Counted from the first letter of the stretch, positions 8,823 through 18,166 are shown. The stretch is DNA of 64,000 bases from Qipengyuania citrea (GCF_024171405.1 NZ_JALJZT010000002.1:1550001-1614000), one strand, 5' to 3'. Made by a program: numbers and translations. Notes: generated from the letters alone by a model not told the origin.

Positions 8823-9545
8823 ATGCTGCACGATTGGTTGCCCTATTGCGGAAAAGCTCCAGATCCTGGGGGCTGGTTAACCAATTGGAATTTCGCACCC
8901 GAATTGGTCGCCTGCCTTCTGGTCGTGGTAGGGGGCGCATATTGGCAACGCGAAAGTCTGAGAGCCACGCCGACATACGCAATCCTGATCGTCTTCTGCC
9001 TTCTCTACATCAGCCCCTTCTGCGCGCTCGGATCCGCATTGTTCACAGTTCGCATCATCCACGATGTCATACTCGCAGCGGTCTTCGCCCCACTGCTCAT
9101 TGCGGCCTTTCGGCTCGAGGACAAGAGCTTGCCCGGGACGTTGACCGTATGGACTGCGGTACATGCCATCACCTTCCTGGCCTGGCATGCACCTCCATTG
9201 TACGAACTCGCGATGCGTAGCGACGCGGTTTTCTGGCTCATGCAAATCAGCATTGTCGCCACGGCAGCAGCATGGTGGGTCAAGGTCATTCGATCGCCGT
9301 CTCCAGCTGCCGCGACAGGGCTGTTGGCGACGATGGTCGCAATGGGGGCACTTGGCGCGCTACTTACCTTTGCGCACCGTGCGTATTATGCCCCACATTG
9401 GCTAACGACCCGCTTGTGGGGTCTCTCGCCAATAGAGGATCAGCAGATTGCGGGTATCATTATGTGGGCCCCCGCGAGCCTGGTCTATCTAATCGCTGCA
9501 TTGACGATACTCTATCGATCGCTTGGTAACAGAGCGGCTGCATGA
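8823..9545 (+). CDS. CtaG/Caa3_CtaG-family cytochrome c oxidase assembly membrane protein
   Basis: 240 aa, about seven membrane segments. The family pattern is visible: MLHDWLPYCGKAPDPGGWLTNWNF at the start (split motif), HDVILAAVFAPLLIA, FLAWHAPPLYELA, and conserved His residues in the helices. This is the Caa3-type CtaG family, which assists copper delivery to and assembly of caa3 oxidases. The downstream oxidase genes support the call. It overlaps the cytochrome b561 gene by 4 bases (ATGA). The 276 bases upstream (8547-8822) contain no recognisable gene. Confidence 0.85.
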   Translation: MLHDWLPYCGKAPDPGGWLTNWNFAPELVACLLVVVGGAYWQRESLRATPTYAILIVFCLLYISPFCALGSALFTVRIIHDVILAAVFAPLLIAAFRLEDKSLPGTLTVWTAVHAITFLAWHAPPLYELAMRSDAVFWLMQISIVATAAAWWVKVIRSPSPAAATGLLATMVAMGALGALLTFAHRAYYAPHWLTTRLWGLSPIEDQQIAGIIMWAPASLVYLIAALTILYRSLGNRAAA

Positions 9546-10192
9546 GGCTTCATGACCTGATCCGAAGATGGGCGGTCAGTTATACCGAGCATGGAAAGTA
9601 TTCTCCGGTCGGTGTCTGGTTTCACTGGATAATGGCAGGGTTGGTTCTCTTTCAGCTCGGCTCAGGCTGGATGATGTTGCGCTATCCCGTCGGGGCAAGC
9701 AAGCTTGCCACCTACGAATTGCATAGCGAGCTGGGGCTGACCATCCTGTTCCTCGCCATCTTAAGGTTTGGCTGGCGCCTTTTTGTCCCCGATCCGGTCA
9801 ACGACGCCGATGCGCCAGGCTGGCAGAGCACGGCAGCACATATCACACAGTACCTTTTCTATGGCCTGTTCGCGCTACTTCCGCTGAGCGGATGGGCGAT
9901 GTGGTCGGCTATACAGCCGGTGCAGCCTCTGCGGCTTGCCGGATTGGTCGCTATACCCCCGATGCCCTTTCATACACTCTCCCCAGCGTGGCAGTATCAG
10001 GTACTCGACTGGGCGGAGAGCCTTCATGTGCTAGGCGTTATCGGCCTCGCATTGCTGGTGCCGCTGCATGTCATTGCGGCATTGAAACACCATTTCTGGG
10101 ATCGCGATGATACAGTCAGGGGCATTCTTCCGGAAATCCGAGACGACGAGACGGCTCCGGACCATACGCAATATACGCCGCGAGTGGGCTAA
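9542..10192 (+). CDS. Cytochrome b561 family protein
   Basis: 216 aa integral-membrane diheme cytochrome b. It has four to five hydrophobic segments with the b561 signature (KYSPVGVWFHWIMAGLVLFQ at about 19-38, HSELGLTILFLAILRFGWRL, and a C-terminal SLHVLGVIGLALLVPLHVIAALKHHF containing His ligands). Proteins of this kind pass electrons between quinone and periplasmic carriers. It follows ctaG with an ATGA overlap. Its 3' 77 bases overlap, on the other strand, the 3' end of the diheme cytochrome c gene. Confidence 0.88.
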   Translation: MRLHDLIRRWAVSYTEHGKYSPVGVWFHWIMAGLVLFQLGSGWMMLRYPVGASKLATYELHSELGLTILFLAILRFGWRLFVPDPVNDADAPGWQSTAAHITQYLFYGLFALLPLSGWAMWSAIQPVQPLRLAGLVAIPPMPFHTLSPAWQYQVLDWAESLHVLGVIGLALLVPLHVIAALKHHFWDRDDTVRGILPEIRDDETAPDHTQYTPRVG

Positions 10193-10838
10193 TTTCGCTC
10201 TCTTGCAGCTTGCTGGCCGCATCGTGCATGACGTTTAGTGCATCGCCGTATCGCTCACCGTTGCGCCAGCGGCGCAATTGTTCGGCGTGGTACTCAGCGC
10301 TTTGACCGATCAGGGGTGGGTTGCCGCCACCCGAGCCCAGACCGGTTTCCCCATGGCAAGATGCGCAGGACGATAGAGCGCGTTCGGGTAAGCCTGCATG
10401 GTAGATCTCGTATGCTTTCGCAATTTCGCACGAGGGTTCAGTCAAAGTCGTGCTTCCCTCCATGCCCTCGGGAAAGTCCATGGCCGCGTAATAGGCTGAC
10501 ACAGCCAACCGCTCCTCGGAATTTAGACGGCCTGCAAGCCAAGTCATTTGGGGATGGCTACGTTGGCCGTCCGCGTAAAAGCCCAGCTGCCGCACAAGAT
10601 ATCCCGTATCCATGCCCGCTATTCTCGGCACCAACGCTCCGTCGCCGCCGCCGTCCAGCCCATGACAAGTGTGGCAAGCGGCCTGCGGACCCGCGTCCCC
10701 GCCTGATAAGGCAATCAATTCGCCGGTGTCGTCGAATGGATCGTCGATCGGGGCAGGAGTGCATGACGCCAGCGCCATAGCAAAGGCGGCGACGGACAGG
10801 TTAGAGCGGAAAAGCATCGTCTGGCGGGAACGAAGCAT
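10116..10838 (-). CDS. Diheme cytochrome c lipoprotein (c4/c553-like)
   Basis: About 240 aa from an ATG at 10838 (a second ATG at 10817 also gives a good signal). A lipoprotein signal ends in ALASC-TPAP. Two CxxCH heme sites are seen: CHTCH in the N-terminal half and CASCH in the C-terminal half, each followed by a candidate Met ligand, as in cytochrome c4 with two similar domains. Probably exported and anchored in the periplasm as an electron donor to the oxidase encoded divergently. It is the only minus-strand gene in this respiratory cluster. Confidence 0.85.
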   Translation of the reverse strand: MLRSRQTMLFRSNLSVAAFAMALASCTPAPIDDPFDDTGELIALSGGDAGPQAACHTCHGLDGGGDGALVPRIAGMDTGYLVRQLGFYADGQRSHPQMTWLAGRLNSEERLAVSAYYAAMDFPEGMEGSTTLTEPSCEIAKAYEIYHAGLPERALSSCASCHGETGLGSGGGNPPLIGQSAEYHAEQLRRWRNGERYGDALNVMHDAASKLQESEISPLAAYIAYGPEPSRRLGFPEECP

Positions 10839-10855
10839 GCAATTGTCCGGTTCCC

Positions 10856-11263
10856 ATGGGAATGGGGAGTGTGGAGCATCGGAATTGGAAAGCCATCGTG
10901 GCCGGCGTAGCCTTAGCCGCTTGTGCAGCGCTTGCCGCATGCAAGGACCCGGTCGAGACGCGGCGAGAGCCGGCTATCGGACCGAAGGATCGCGGCTTAA
11001 TAGCAATCAAGCGCGCAGGCTGTGGATCTTGCCACGAAATTCCCGGGCTGGACTGGCCATCCGGGCGCTTGGGACCATCGCTTGATGGCTTCGACGATGT
11101 CGGCTTGATAGCTGGCCAATTGCCGAACCGGCCGGACGTATTGGCGGCCTTCATCCGCAACGCACCTTCCGTGAAGGAGGGCTCTTCCATGCCGCCAATG
11201 CCAATTAGCGAGGCTGAGGCGGCAGATATCGCAGCCTATTTGTATGGTCTCGACCATGATTGA
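10856..11263 (+). CDS. Monoheme cytochrome c, probable lipoprotein
   Basis: 135 aa. N-terminal hydrophobic signal ending in CAALAAC (lipobox-like), one heme-binding site CGSCH, a conserved PSLDGFDDVGLIAG segment and a C-terminal MPPMPISEAEAADIAAYLY helix with likely axial Met. Such small class I cytochromes commonly precede caa3 oxidase genes and feed electrons to subunit II. The start may be the ATG at 10856 or 10862. It overlaps the coxB start region, indicating one operon with coxB and the fused subunit I. Confidence 0.85.
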   Translation: MGMGSVEHRNWKAIVAGVALAACAALAACKDPVETRREPAIGPKDRGLIAIKRAGCGSCHEIPGLDWPSGRLGPSLDGFDDVGLIAGQLPNRPDVLAAFIRNAPSVKEGSSMPPMPISEAEAADIAAYLYGLDHD

Positions 11264-12302
11264 CGCACTTTGGGGTTGGCCACCTCCGGTACTCGACCCG
11301 GCAGGTCCGTATTCAGGCAAAGTTACAACCCTGGCCTGGTCGCTTTTCGGTTTGGGCGCTTTCGTCACATTGGTCGTGGTGTTTGCTCTTTGGGTCGCCA
11401 TCAAGGGACCAGACAAGTGGAAAGCGAAGCTAGGAGGCGAACGCGCGATCTTGCTCGGCGGGGTGGCCTTTCCGGGCGTCGTATTGACCGCGCTACTGGT
11501 GTGGGGACTCACACTTACGGCCAGCCTGACAGAGCCGATCCACGGGGACGAGATGCGTATTCGCGTTACCGGTGAAATGTGGTGGTTCCGTGTGCAATAT
11601 CTGGACCCATCGGGCGCGGTTGTGATGGAAGATGCGAATGAGATTCACATTCCCGTCGGACGTCCGGTGGTGCTCGAACTGGAATCCGCCGATGTGATTC
11701 ACAGCTTTTGGGTGCCGCATCTATCGGGAAAGAAGGACATGATCCCCGGGCGACGCACACTGCTGCGGATCGAAGCCGATCGCCCAGGAGAATTCGGCGG
11801 GGTGTGCGCGGAGTATTGCGGGCGGCAACATGCGCTGATGGGCTTCGTTGCCGTAGCGCATGAGGACGACGATTTTCGAGAATGGTATGCCGAGCGGAAT
11901 GAGCGCCTCGTTTCAGCGGGCCTCGACATAACGCGGCAAGTAGAATCATCGTCCGGATCAGGGACGCAGGGTTCGGAGCGATCAACAGTTACGCGTACGG
12001 GTGCGGGCGCTAACACAAATTCCGGTCAGCAGTCCGGAAGAACACTATTCATGCAGTCCGGGTGTGCTGCCTGCCATCGTGTCGCAGGGACTGAGGCAAA
12101 CGGCCTCGCTGGCCCGGACCTCACCCATGTTGGGTCGCGCCGGACGCTGGGAGCGGGTATTTTGCCGAACAACCGCGGGACGCTGATTGGTTGGATCGGC
12201 GACAGCCAATCGCTCAAGCCTGGCAATCGCATGCCGAGCTATGACATGCTCAATGCCGACGAGCTCGAAGCTATCGCCATCTGGCTCGAGCAGCAGAAAT
12301 GA
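11244..12302 (+). CDS. coxB: Cytochrome c oxidase subunit II with fused C-terminal cytochrome c domain (caa3 type)
   Basis: 352 aa from 11244; an ATG at 11256 overlapping the previous stop is an equally good start. Two transmembrane helices (about 30-52 and 70-93), then the cupredoxin domain with all CuA ligands visible: H153, C188, C192, H196 and M199 (GGVCAEYCGRQHALM). After a Ser/Thr/Gly-rich linker (about 232-262) comes a cytochrome c domain with CAACH at 274-278 and a distal MPSY Met. This architecture defines caa3/CoxB-c oxidases. The stop overlaps the subunit I start (ATGA). Confidence 0.95.
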   Translation: MVSTMIDALWGWPPPVLDPAGPYSGKVTTLAWSLFGLGAFVTLVVVFALWVAIKGPDKWKAKLGGERAILLGGVAFPGVVLTALLVWGLTLTASLTEPIHGDEMRIRVTGEMWWFRVQYLDPSGAVVMEDANEIHIPVGRPVVLELESADVIHSFWVPHLSGKKDMIPGRRTLLRIEADRPGEFGGVCAEYCGRQHALMGFVAVAHEDDDFREWYAERNERLVSAGLDITRQVESSSGSGTQGSERSTVTRTGAGANTNSGQQSGRTLFMQSGCAACHRVAGTEANGLAGPDLTHVGSRRTLGAGILPNNRGTLIGWIGDSQSLKPGNRMPSYDMLNADELEAIAIWLEQQK

Positions 12303-14836
12303 GATCCGAGACGGGTTTCGATTATTCGCTCTATGAGCGCTTCCCCACCGAGAAGCGTCCCGATAGCGAAGTCGAAGAATTGAACCGCATCTGGCGCGCG
12401 CCCAAGGGGTGGGCACGTCTTACCGCGGTCAATAACAACTACGTTGGCTTCTGGTACGTCGTCACTGCTTTCGGCTTCTTCTTAGCAGCAGGAATTCTGG
12501 CGCTGGGCATGCGTGTGCAACTCGCCGCTCCGATGCAGGATTTCCTCGGCGTCGATACCTATAACCAGTTCTTCACCATGCACGGAACGGTGATGATGTT
12601 CCTGTTTGCCGTGCCAATGGTGGAGGCGATCGGGATCATGCTTTTGCCGCAGATGCTGGCGGCACGCGATCTACCGTTTCCCAGGCTGTCAGCATTCGCC
12701 TTCTGGGCCTATTTCGTAGGCGGAACGATGTTTTTTCTCTCGCTGTTCGTGGGGTTGGCGCCCGACGGCGGCTGGTTCATGTATCCCCCGCTGACGAGCA
12801 TCGCCTTCAGTCCCGGTATCAATACAGACTTCTGGTTGCTCGGCATCGGCTTCATCGAGATCTCGGCCATTGCCGGAGCGATCGAGATCATCGTGGGTGT
12901 GCTGCGCACCCGCGCGCCGGGGATGACCCTCGACAAGATGCCGATGTTTGCGTGGGCCATGCTGGTGTTCGCGGTAATGATCGTGGTCGCTTTCCCCAGT
13001 GTGATCCTGTGCACGATGCTGCTGGAGATCGAACGAGCTTTCAATTGGCCTTTCTTCGATGCGCTACGCGGCGGCGATCCCATGCTGTGGCAACACCTCT
13101 TCTGGTTTTTCGGCCATCCAGAAGTCTACATTATCTTTATCCCAGCCGCGGGTCTGATGAGCATGATGGTGGCCGCAGTCGCCAAGGTGCCGCTCGTTGG
13201 GTACCGCCTCAACGTTCTGGCGCTGGTCGCTACCGGCTTCATCAGCTTCGGCGTCTGGGCGCATCACATGTTCACTACCGACATGCCGCGCGTCTCGGCA
13301 GGCTATTTCTCCGCCGCCAGCATGGCGGTCAGCCTGCCGGCCGGCATCCAGGTGTTCTGCTGGATTGCGACGCTTGCCAGCGGCAAGATAAGATGGACCA
13401 CGCCTGCGCTATTCGTAGTCGGCAGCGTAGTGATTTTCACGATGGGTGGGTTGACCGGCGTTATGGTGGGCATGGTGCCCTTCGACTGGCAGGCGCATGA
13501 CACCTATTTCATCGTCGCCCACCTCCATTACGTGCTGATGGGCGGCATGGTTTTCCCGATGTTCGCCGCGTTCTACCACTGGCACGGCATGACTAGCAGC
13601 CGGGCGCTATCTGAGCGTGTCGGGAAGTGGGTCTTCGGGCTGATGTTCGCGGGTCTTCACATCACTTTCTTCCCCATGCACCTGACCGGCTTGATGGGTA
13701 TGCCGCGCAGGGTCTATACCTATTTGCCCGGGCGCGATCTCGATCTGCTCAATCTGGTGTCCACCATCGGCGCTTTCGTGATGGCCGCTGGGATACTCCT
13801 TTTCCTGTTCGATCTCGCGCGCCGCTTTCGTTTCACGGTTCATGACGATGCAGGTAATATCTACGGGGGCGGTACGCTCGAATGGCTTCCCACCGGTTTG
13901 TACTCCACTCGCTCGATCCCGCTGGTTACGTCTCGCGAGCCTTTATGGGATCGCCCCCAAATCTCGAAGGAAGTCGAAGAAGGGCGCTATTTCCTCCCGA
14001 ACTCTGCCACTGGTCAGCGCGAGACGTTGATCACCTCGACCGTGATGGCTGAACCACAGTACGTTCAACTCATGCCCGGCCCGTCGCCATGGCCATTGTC
14101 AGCAGCTGTGTTCACCGCTCTCTTTTTCCTCTCGCTGACGGTGCAGGGCTACGCCTTTGCAGTGTTTTGCGGGATTGTAGCAGTGCTAAGTACGCTTCGA
14201 TGGCTTTGGGAAACCGACCGTCCCATCAAACAGGAAAGCGCCGACATCGGCGGCGGTATCGAAGTTCCGATCGCCATCACCGGGCCGAAAAGCCACGGCT
14301 GGTGGGCGTTGAACACTTTGATGGTCGTAATCGGCATGATCGGCTTCATGGCCGTGTTCGCCTACCTCTATCTCTATGGCATCAATCCCGAAGTCTGGAG
14401 TGCGCCTCCGCCGCTCGGCGCAACTGCAATCATTGTCGGGATAGAAGCGGCGGCGCTTCTTGCGGCCTGGGGCGGGCGTCGGTTTCTCGCATCGAAAGAA
14501 GGGCGGCTTGCCGAAGACCTGCCCTGGATGCTGGAGGCACTTGCTGCGACCCTGCTGGTCGGAGCCTTATACCTCGATGTGACTGGATGGCTCGCGACGG
14601 GTCTTGAACCCACCGCGAATGGGATGGGTGCGACTGTTTTTATGCTTTCGGTGCTTCAGGGACAGGTGGTCGTGGTCGCTGTCATCATGGCCACCTATCT
14701 CGCTTTTCGCGAAGCGCGGGGAATCATGACCACTCCGACAAACGTCACCATGGATATTGTCGCACGTTTCATAATGTTCTGCGCGCTGCAGGGCATGGTC
14801 TTTACTCTCTTGCCGAGGGTGTTCCCCGGTGTCTGA
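12299..14836 (+). CDS. ctaD: Cytochrome c oxidase subunit I, fused to a subunit III-like C-terminal region
   Basis: 845 aa, much longer than a normal subunit I (about 530-560 aa). Heme-copper ligands are intact: H95 in the TMHGTVMMF motif, the H273-Y277 crosslink motif FGHPEVY, CuB ligands H322-H323, and H408/H410 (VAHLHYVLMGG). From about residue 600 on there is a second block of about seven hydrophobic helices resembling subunit III. This is a caa3-type CoxA/CoxC fusion that reduces oxygen and pumps protons. No separate coxC, and no heme A or heme O synthase genes, are in the window, so heme A must come from host genes. Confidence 0.94.
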   Translation: MRSETGFDYSLYERFPTEKRPDSEVEELNRIWRAPKGWARLTAVNNNYVGFWYVVTAFGFFLAAGILALGMRVQLAAPMQDFLGVDTYNQFFTMHGTVMMFLFAVPMVEAIGIMLLPQMLAARDLPFPRLSAFAFWAYFVGGTMFFLSLFVGLAPDGGWFMYPPLTSIAFSPGINTDFWLLGIGFIEISAIAGAIEIIVGVLRTRAPGMTLDKMPMFAWAMLVFAVMIVVAFPSVILCTMLLEIERAFNWPFFDALRGGDPMLWQHLFWFFGHPEVYIIFIPAAGLMSMMVAAVAKVPLVGYRLNVLALVATGFISFGVWAHHMFTTDMPRVSAGYFSAASMAVSLPAGIQVFCWIATLASGKIRWTTPALFVVGSVVIFTMGGLTGVMVGMVPFDWQAHDTYFIVAHLHYVLMGGMVFPMFAAFYHWHGMTSSRALSERVGKWVFGLMFAGLHITFFPMHLTGLMGMPRRVYTYLPGRDLDLLNLVSTIGAFVMAAGILLFLFDLARRFRFTVHDDAGNIYGGGTLEWLPTGLYSTRSIPLVTSREPLWDRPQISKEVEEGRYFLPNSATGQRETLITSTVMAEPQYVQLMPGPSPWPLSAAVFTALFFLSLTVQGYAFAVFCGIVAVLSTLRWLWETDRPIKQESADIGGGIEVPIAITGPKSHGWWALNTLMVVIGMIGFMAVFAYLYLYGINPEVWSAPPPLGATAIIVGIEAAALLAAWGGRRFLASKEGRLAEDLPWMLEALAATLLVGALYLDVTGWLATGLEPTANGMGATVFMLSVLQGQVVVVAVIMATYLAFREARGIMTTPTNVTMDIVARFIMFCALQGMVFTLLPRVFPGV

Positions 14837-15131
14837 AGCAAAGAACAGCGAGATTGGCGAGCCCATCGACCGTCCTTCGATCTATCGCACGCTTCTGATC
14901 GCCTTCGTGATCTGGTCGGCGCATTTCGCTATCAGCTACACCGGAGTGCTGGTTTTCCCCGATGACGGGATCGCGCGGATCATCGCGATAGGAGCTGGTC
15001 TCATCGCAATCGCCGCATTGCTGGGACAAGTCCTGAGGCTACGTGCTCCACGCTCGCCGCTCGCTCTCGGCGCCCTCGGTCTGGCTGGGGCGGGTGTAAT
15101 CTTCGGCACCTTCCCCGCGATTGTTGGTTAG
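14829..15131 (+). CDS. Small three-helix membrane protein, probable oxidase-associated subunit
   Basis: 100 aa, GTG start overlapping the end of the fused oxidase gene by 8 bases. About three hydrophobic segments (RTLLIAFVIWSAHFAISYTG, IARIIAIGAGLIAIAALLG, LGALGLAGAGVIFGTFPAI). Not a family I can name. Position and coupling suggest a small accessory subunit of the caa3 oxidase, comparable to the subunit IV-like proteins of other oxidases. Confidence 0.7.
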   Translation: MSEAKNSEIGEPIDRPSIYRTLLIAFVIWSAHFAISYTGVLVFPDDGIARIIAIGAGLIAIAALLGQVLRLRAPRSPLALGALGLAGAGVIFGTFPAIVG

Positions 15132-15166
15132 TCAGAGTGGCAAAGCCGGAAGAGGAGATTGCCCGC

Positions 15167-15601
15167 ATGGATCGCACAGTCACTAATTCTCGTTCTTTTG
15201 CAAATCCCTTGCACGCGATACTGCTCGCCTTTCCCGTGGCGCTTTATCCTGCCGCTCTACTTACCGATATAACCTATCTGAATACGGCGGAGATCCAGTG
15301 GTCCAACTTCTCGTCCTGGCTCATTGCCGGGGCAGACCTGTTCGCTGGCCTGGTCCTCGCCTCGGCACTGCTCGCCCTCTTCTTCGGACGAGCTCGACAC
15401 GCGAAAGGTCGCGGTACGCTCTATCTGATTGTCATCGCCGCAATGTTCGGTCTCGGTGTGCTGAATGCTTTCCAGCATGCTCGTGATGGCTGGCATTCCG
15501 TCGGCACTTTGGGCCTCGTGCTTTCGATACTGTGCTCGATCCTGGCCTTGATCGCAGCGTTTGTCGCCTACAGCACCCAGACGGTGGAGAAACGTGCATG
15601 A
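15167..15601 (+). CDS. Membrane protein, DUF2231-like, in oxidase operon
   Basis: About 144 aa from the ATG at 15167, preceded by AGGAG at good spacing; a GTG 10 codons upstream is possible. Four hydrophobic segments and the pattern NPLHAILLAFPVALYPAALLTDITYL resemble DUF2231, an uncharacterised heme- or quinone-associated membrane family often found beside cytochromes. The stop overlaps the start of the sugar dehydrogenase lipoprotein gene (ATGA). Function unknown. Confidence 0.75.
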   Translation: MDRTVTNSRSFANPLHAILLAFPVALYPAALLTDITYLNTAEIQWSNFSSWLIAGADLFAGLVLASALLALFFGRARHAKGRGTLYLIVIAAMFGLGVLNAFQHARDGWHSVGTLGLVLSILCSILALIAAFVAYSTQTVEKRA

Positions 15602-16974
15602 ACCGCCTAGCCTATCTCGTCTTGCCGCTTACTTTCGCGCTTGCCGCGTGCCAGGTCAGCAGCGATCCCGATCTCGATCAGACTGGCGAGCGTCCCGAGC
15701 TTCCCGAACAGAACGATGCTCTCGTGCCGGCGATGGAAATTCCGACGCCGGAAGGATGGGGGGACGAACTACCCATCGTACCCGAGGGGTACACTGTTTC
15801 CGCCATTGCACAGGATCTGAAGATTCCACGGCAGACGCTCGTGCTGCCCAATGGGGACATTCTGGTCGCCGAGGGTTCTGGCGGCAAGGCGCCAAAGTTG
15901 AGGCCCAAGGATGTTATCGCAGGCTGGATAAAGAAGCGCGGCAAAAGCCCGGTCGAAGGCGGAGACCGGATAACGCTGCTGCGCGATGAGGACGGAGATG
16001 GGCAGACCGATCTCCAGACTACTTTTATCGAGGGTCTCGATGCACCCTACGGCTTAGCTTTCGTTGATGGCACGCTCTACGTAGCCAATCAGGGAAATCT
16101 GGTAAGCTTTGAATATTCCGAGGGAGCGACCAGTATCGCGGGATCTGGCACCGAAGTTACAAAGCTCCCTGCCAAGATCAATCACCATTGGACGAAGGCG
16201 ATGACCGCCAGCCCCGATGGCTCGAAGTTATATGTAGGCATTGGCTCGAACAGTAATGTCGGCGAACGCGGCATGGATGTGGAAGAGGACCGTGCGGTCA
16301 TATGGGAAATAGACCGCGAAACGGGCGCCAGCCGGATTTTTGCCTCCGGCATCCGCAACCCCACAGCACTCGCTTTTGACCCGTGGAACGAGCAGCTTTG
16401 GGCGGTCGTCAACGAGCGTGACGAACTTGGACCGCAACTCGTGCCTGATTACCTGACTTCCGTGCGCGACGGTGCCTTTTATGGCTGGCCCTACAGTTAC
16501 TACGGTCAAAACGTCGATCCGAGGATCAAGCCGGCGAGGCCCGACCTGGTCAAAAAGGCCGTAGTGCCTGACTACGCGCTGGGCTCACATGTTGCCGCAC
16601 TTGGTGTCGATTTCACAACCGACGGTGGCTTGGGTGGCCGGTTCGGCGAAGGTGCTTTCGTCGGGATGCACGGAAGCTGGAACCGCGCCGATCCGTCGGG
16701 CTACAAGGTCGTCTTTGTGCCCTTCCGTGGTGGACGCCCGGATGGGCGGCCGATCGACCTGCTCACAGGTTTCTTGAAAGACGGGCATGCGAGGGGGCGT
16801 CCGGTGGGCGTGACATACGACGAGGCGCGTGGCGTATTATATGTCGCGGATGATGTGTCGAACACCGTTTGGCGTATCGCCCCACGCGGTGCAGTACGCC
16901 GCGCTTCCCCGCAGGACAGGACCCAGGTGCTTGGCGGGGCACGGCCGCCGTCCACAACGTCCACCACGAGGTAA
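15598..16974 (+). CDS. PQQ-dependent sugar dehydrogenase / sorbosone dehydrogenase-like lipoprotein
   Basis: 458 aa. Lipoprotein signal MNRLAYLVLPLTFALAAC, then a six-bladed beta-propeller of the glucose/sorbosone dehydrogenase type, with repeat motifs PYGLAFVDGTLYVANQG, WTKAMTASPDGSKLYVGIGS, GIRNPTALAFDPWNEQLW and GAFYGWPYSYYG, and a final FVGMHGSWNR. Such proteins oxidise sugars with PQQ and give electrons to cytochromes. Co-transcription with cytochrome c and caa3 oxidase suggests a periplasmic electron-feeding chain. Substrate is unknown. ATG at 15598 is chosen because of the signal and the ATGA overlap. Confidence 0.85.
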   Translation: MNRLAYLVLPLTFALAACQVSSDPDLDQTGERPELPEQNDALVPAMEIPTPEGWGDELPIVPEGYTVSAIAQDLKIPRQTLVLPNGDILVAEGSGGKAPKLRPKDVIAGWIKKRGKSPVEGGDRITLLRDEDGDGQTDLQTTFIEGLDAPYGLAFVDGTLYVANQGNLVSFEYSEGATSIAGSGTEVTKLPAKINHHWTKAMTASPDGSKLYVGIGSNSNVGERGMDVEEDRAVIWEIDRETGASRIFASGIRNPTALAFDPWNEQLWAVVNERDELGPQLVPDYLTSVRDGAFYGWPYSYYGQNVDPRIKPARPDLVKKAVVPDYALGSHVAALGVDFTTDGGLGGRFGEGAFVGMHGSWNRADPSGYKVVFVPFRGGRPDGRPIDLLTGFLKDGHARGRPVGVTYDEARGVLYVADDVSNTVWRIAPRGAVRRASPQDRTQVLGGARPPSTTSTTR

Positions 16975-17122
16975 TCCGGTTTAGTAGCGCCGCCTGAAAT
17001 CGGGATGCTGCTTGTGTACGTCGGATGCGCGTCCTTGGTTTAAATGTCAGATCGTACGCTCAACAGCTTTCTCGGAATTGACCAGATCGGAACATCCGCG
17101 CGGACAGCCCAGTTACTTAACC

Positions 17123-18166
17123 ATGCTTGGATTTCTTCGCATTGACCGAAATTTGGTGGTGTTGATCGCCACCGCGCTTCTCTGTGTTCCCTCGGTATCG
17201 CCGGCCCAGTCAACAACCGATGCCGAAGCGGGTATCGAGACGACACAAAGCGAAAGTCTTGATCTGAAAATCCCACCCTCGGTGCCGGAAACGGCATTTT
17301 CTGGCGCTCGTTCGCGCGTAGTGCTTGCCGCGCAGGTTATGCTCGATCGAAGCCGCCATTCGCCCGGCGTGATCGATGGTTACATGGGCGGCAACACGAT
17401 GCGGGCGATCCAGCATTTCCGACGCGCCCGCGGGCTTCCTGCTGAGGGAGGCCTCGATCCGCAGCTGATGCGATCACTGATAAAGTCGCAGAGCGGTGAG
17501 ATTTTCCAGACCTACACGATCACGCGCGACGACGTGGACGGACCGTTCTTTCGTGTTCCCGACGCTATGTCGGCAATGGCAGCGCTGGAACGTGTTGGCT
17601 GGACCTCGCCGCAGGAGCTGATCGCAGACCGGTTCCATATGGATCAGGACCTGCTTCGGGCGCTCAATCCCGAGGCCGATTTCAGCCGCGTGGGGACGCG
17701 GATCACTATTGTTGCGCATCGAGAGGAAACACTTCCTTCGCAGGTCGCCCGGATTGAGGTCCGCAAGTCGGACAATTCGGTCGTCGCTTTCGACGAGCGG
17801 GGCAATATCCTTGCCAGTTATCCCGCGACGGTGGGCAGCGCGCAATTTCCCAGCCCCTCCGGTTCGATGGAGGTGGTCGCGGTAGCGCCCGATGCAAACT
17901 ATACCTTCGATCCGAGCGGGCGCGAATGGGGTCCCGACGAAACGCTGATCGTCCCGCCCGGGCCGAACAATCCGGTGGGCGGCATTTGGATCGATCTGAG
18001 CAAACCCGGATATGGCATCCACGGATCGCCCGACCCGCAACTGATCGGCAAGACCGCCAGCCATGGCTGCGTAAGGCTTACCAACTGGGATGCGAAGGAA
18101 CTGGCGGATGCGGTGCGCCAGGGGACGCGCGTGGTGTTCGCCAACCAGGCTGGAGGTGCATCGTGA
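17123..18166 (+). CDS. L,D-transpeptidase (YkuD) with peptidoglycan-binding domain
   Basis: 347 aa from the ATG at 17123 (MLGFLRIDRNLVV..., signal peptide ending near VSPAQS). Domains: PG_binding_1-like helix bundle at about 60-115 (IDGYMGGNTMRAIQHFRRARGLP), a LysM-like linker, then a YkuD catalytic domain with the diagnostic SHGCVRLTN motif (His-Gly-Cys-Arg). It forms 3-3 crosslinks or attaches proteins to peptidoglycan in the periplasm. A GTG start of the next gene overlaps its stop. 16975-17122 upstream shows nothing recognisable. Confidence 0.92.
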   Translation: MLGFLRIDRNLVVLIATALLCVPSVSPAQSTTDAEAGIETTQSESLDLKIPPSVPETAFSGARSRVVLAAQVMLDRSRHSPGVIDGYMGGNTMRAIQHFRRARGLPAEGGLDPQLMRSLIKSQSGEIFQTYTITRDDVDGPFFRVPDAMSAMAALERVGWTSPQELIADRFHMDQDLLRALNPEADFSRVGTRITIVAHREETLPSQVARIEVRKSDNSVVAFDERGNILASYPATVGSAQFPSPSGSMEVVAVAPDANYTFDPSGREWGPDETLIVPPGPNNPVGGIWIDLSKPGYGIHGSPDPQLIGKTASHGCVRLTNWDAKELADAVRQGTRVVFANQAGGAS

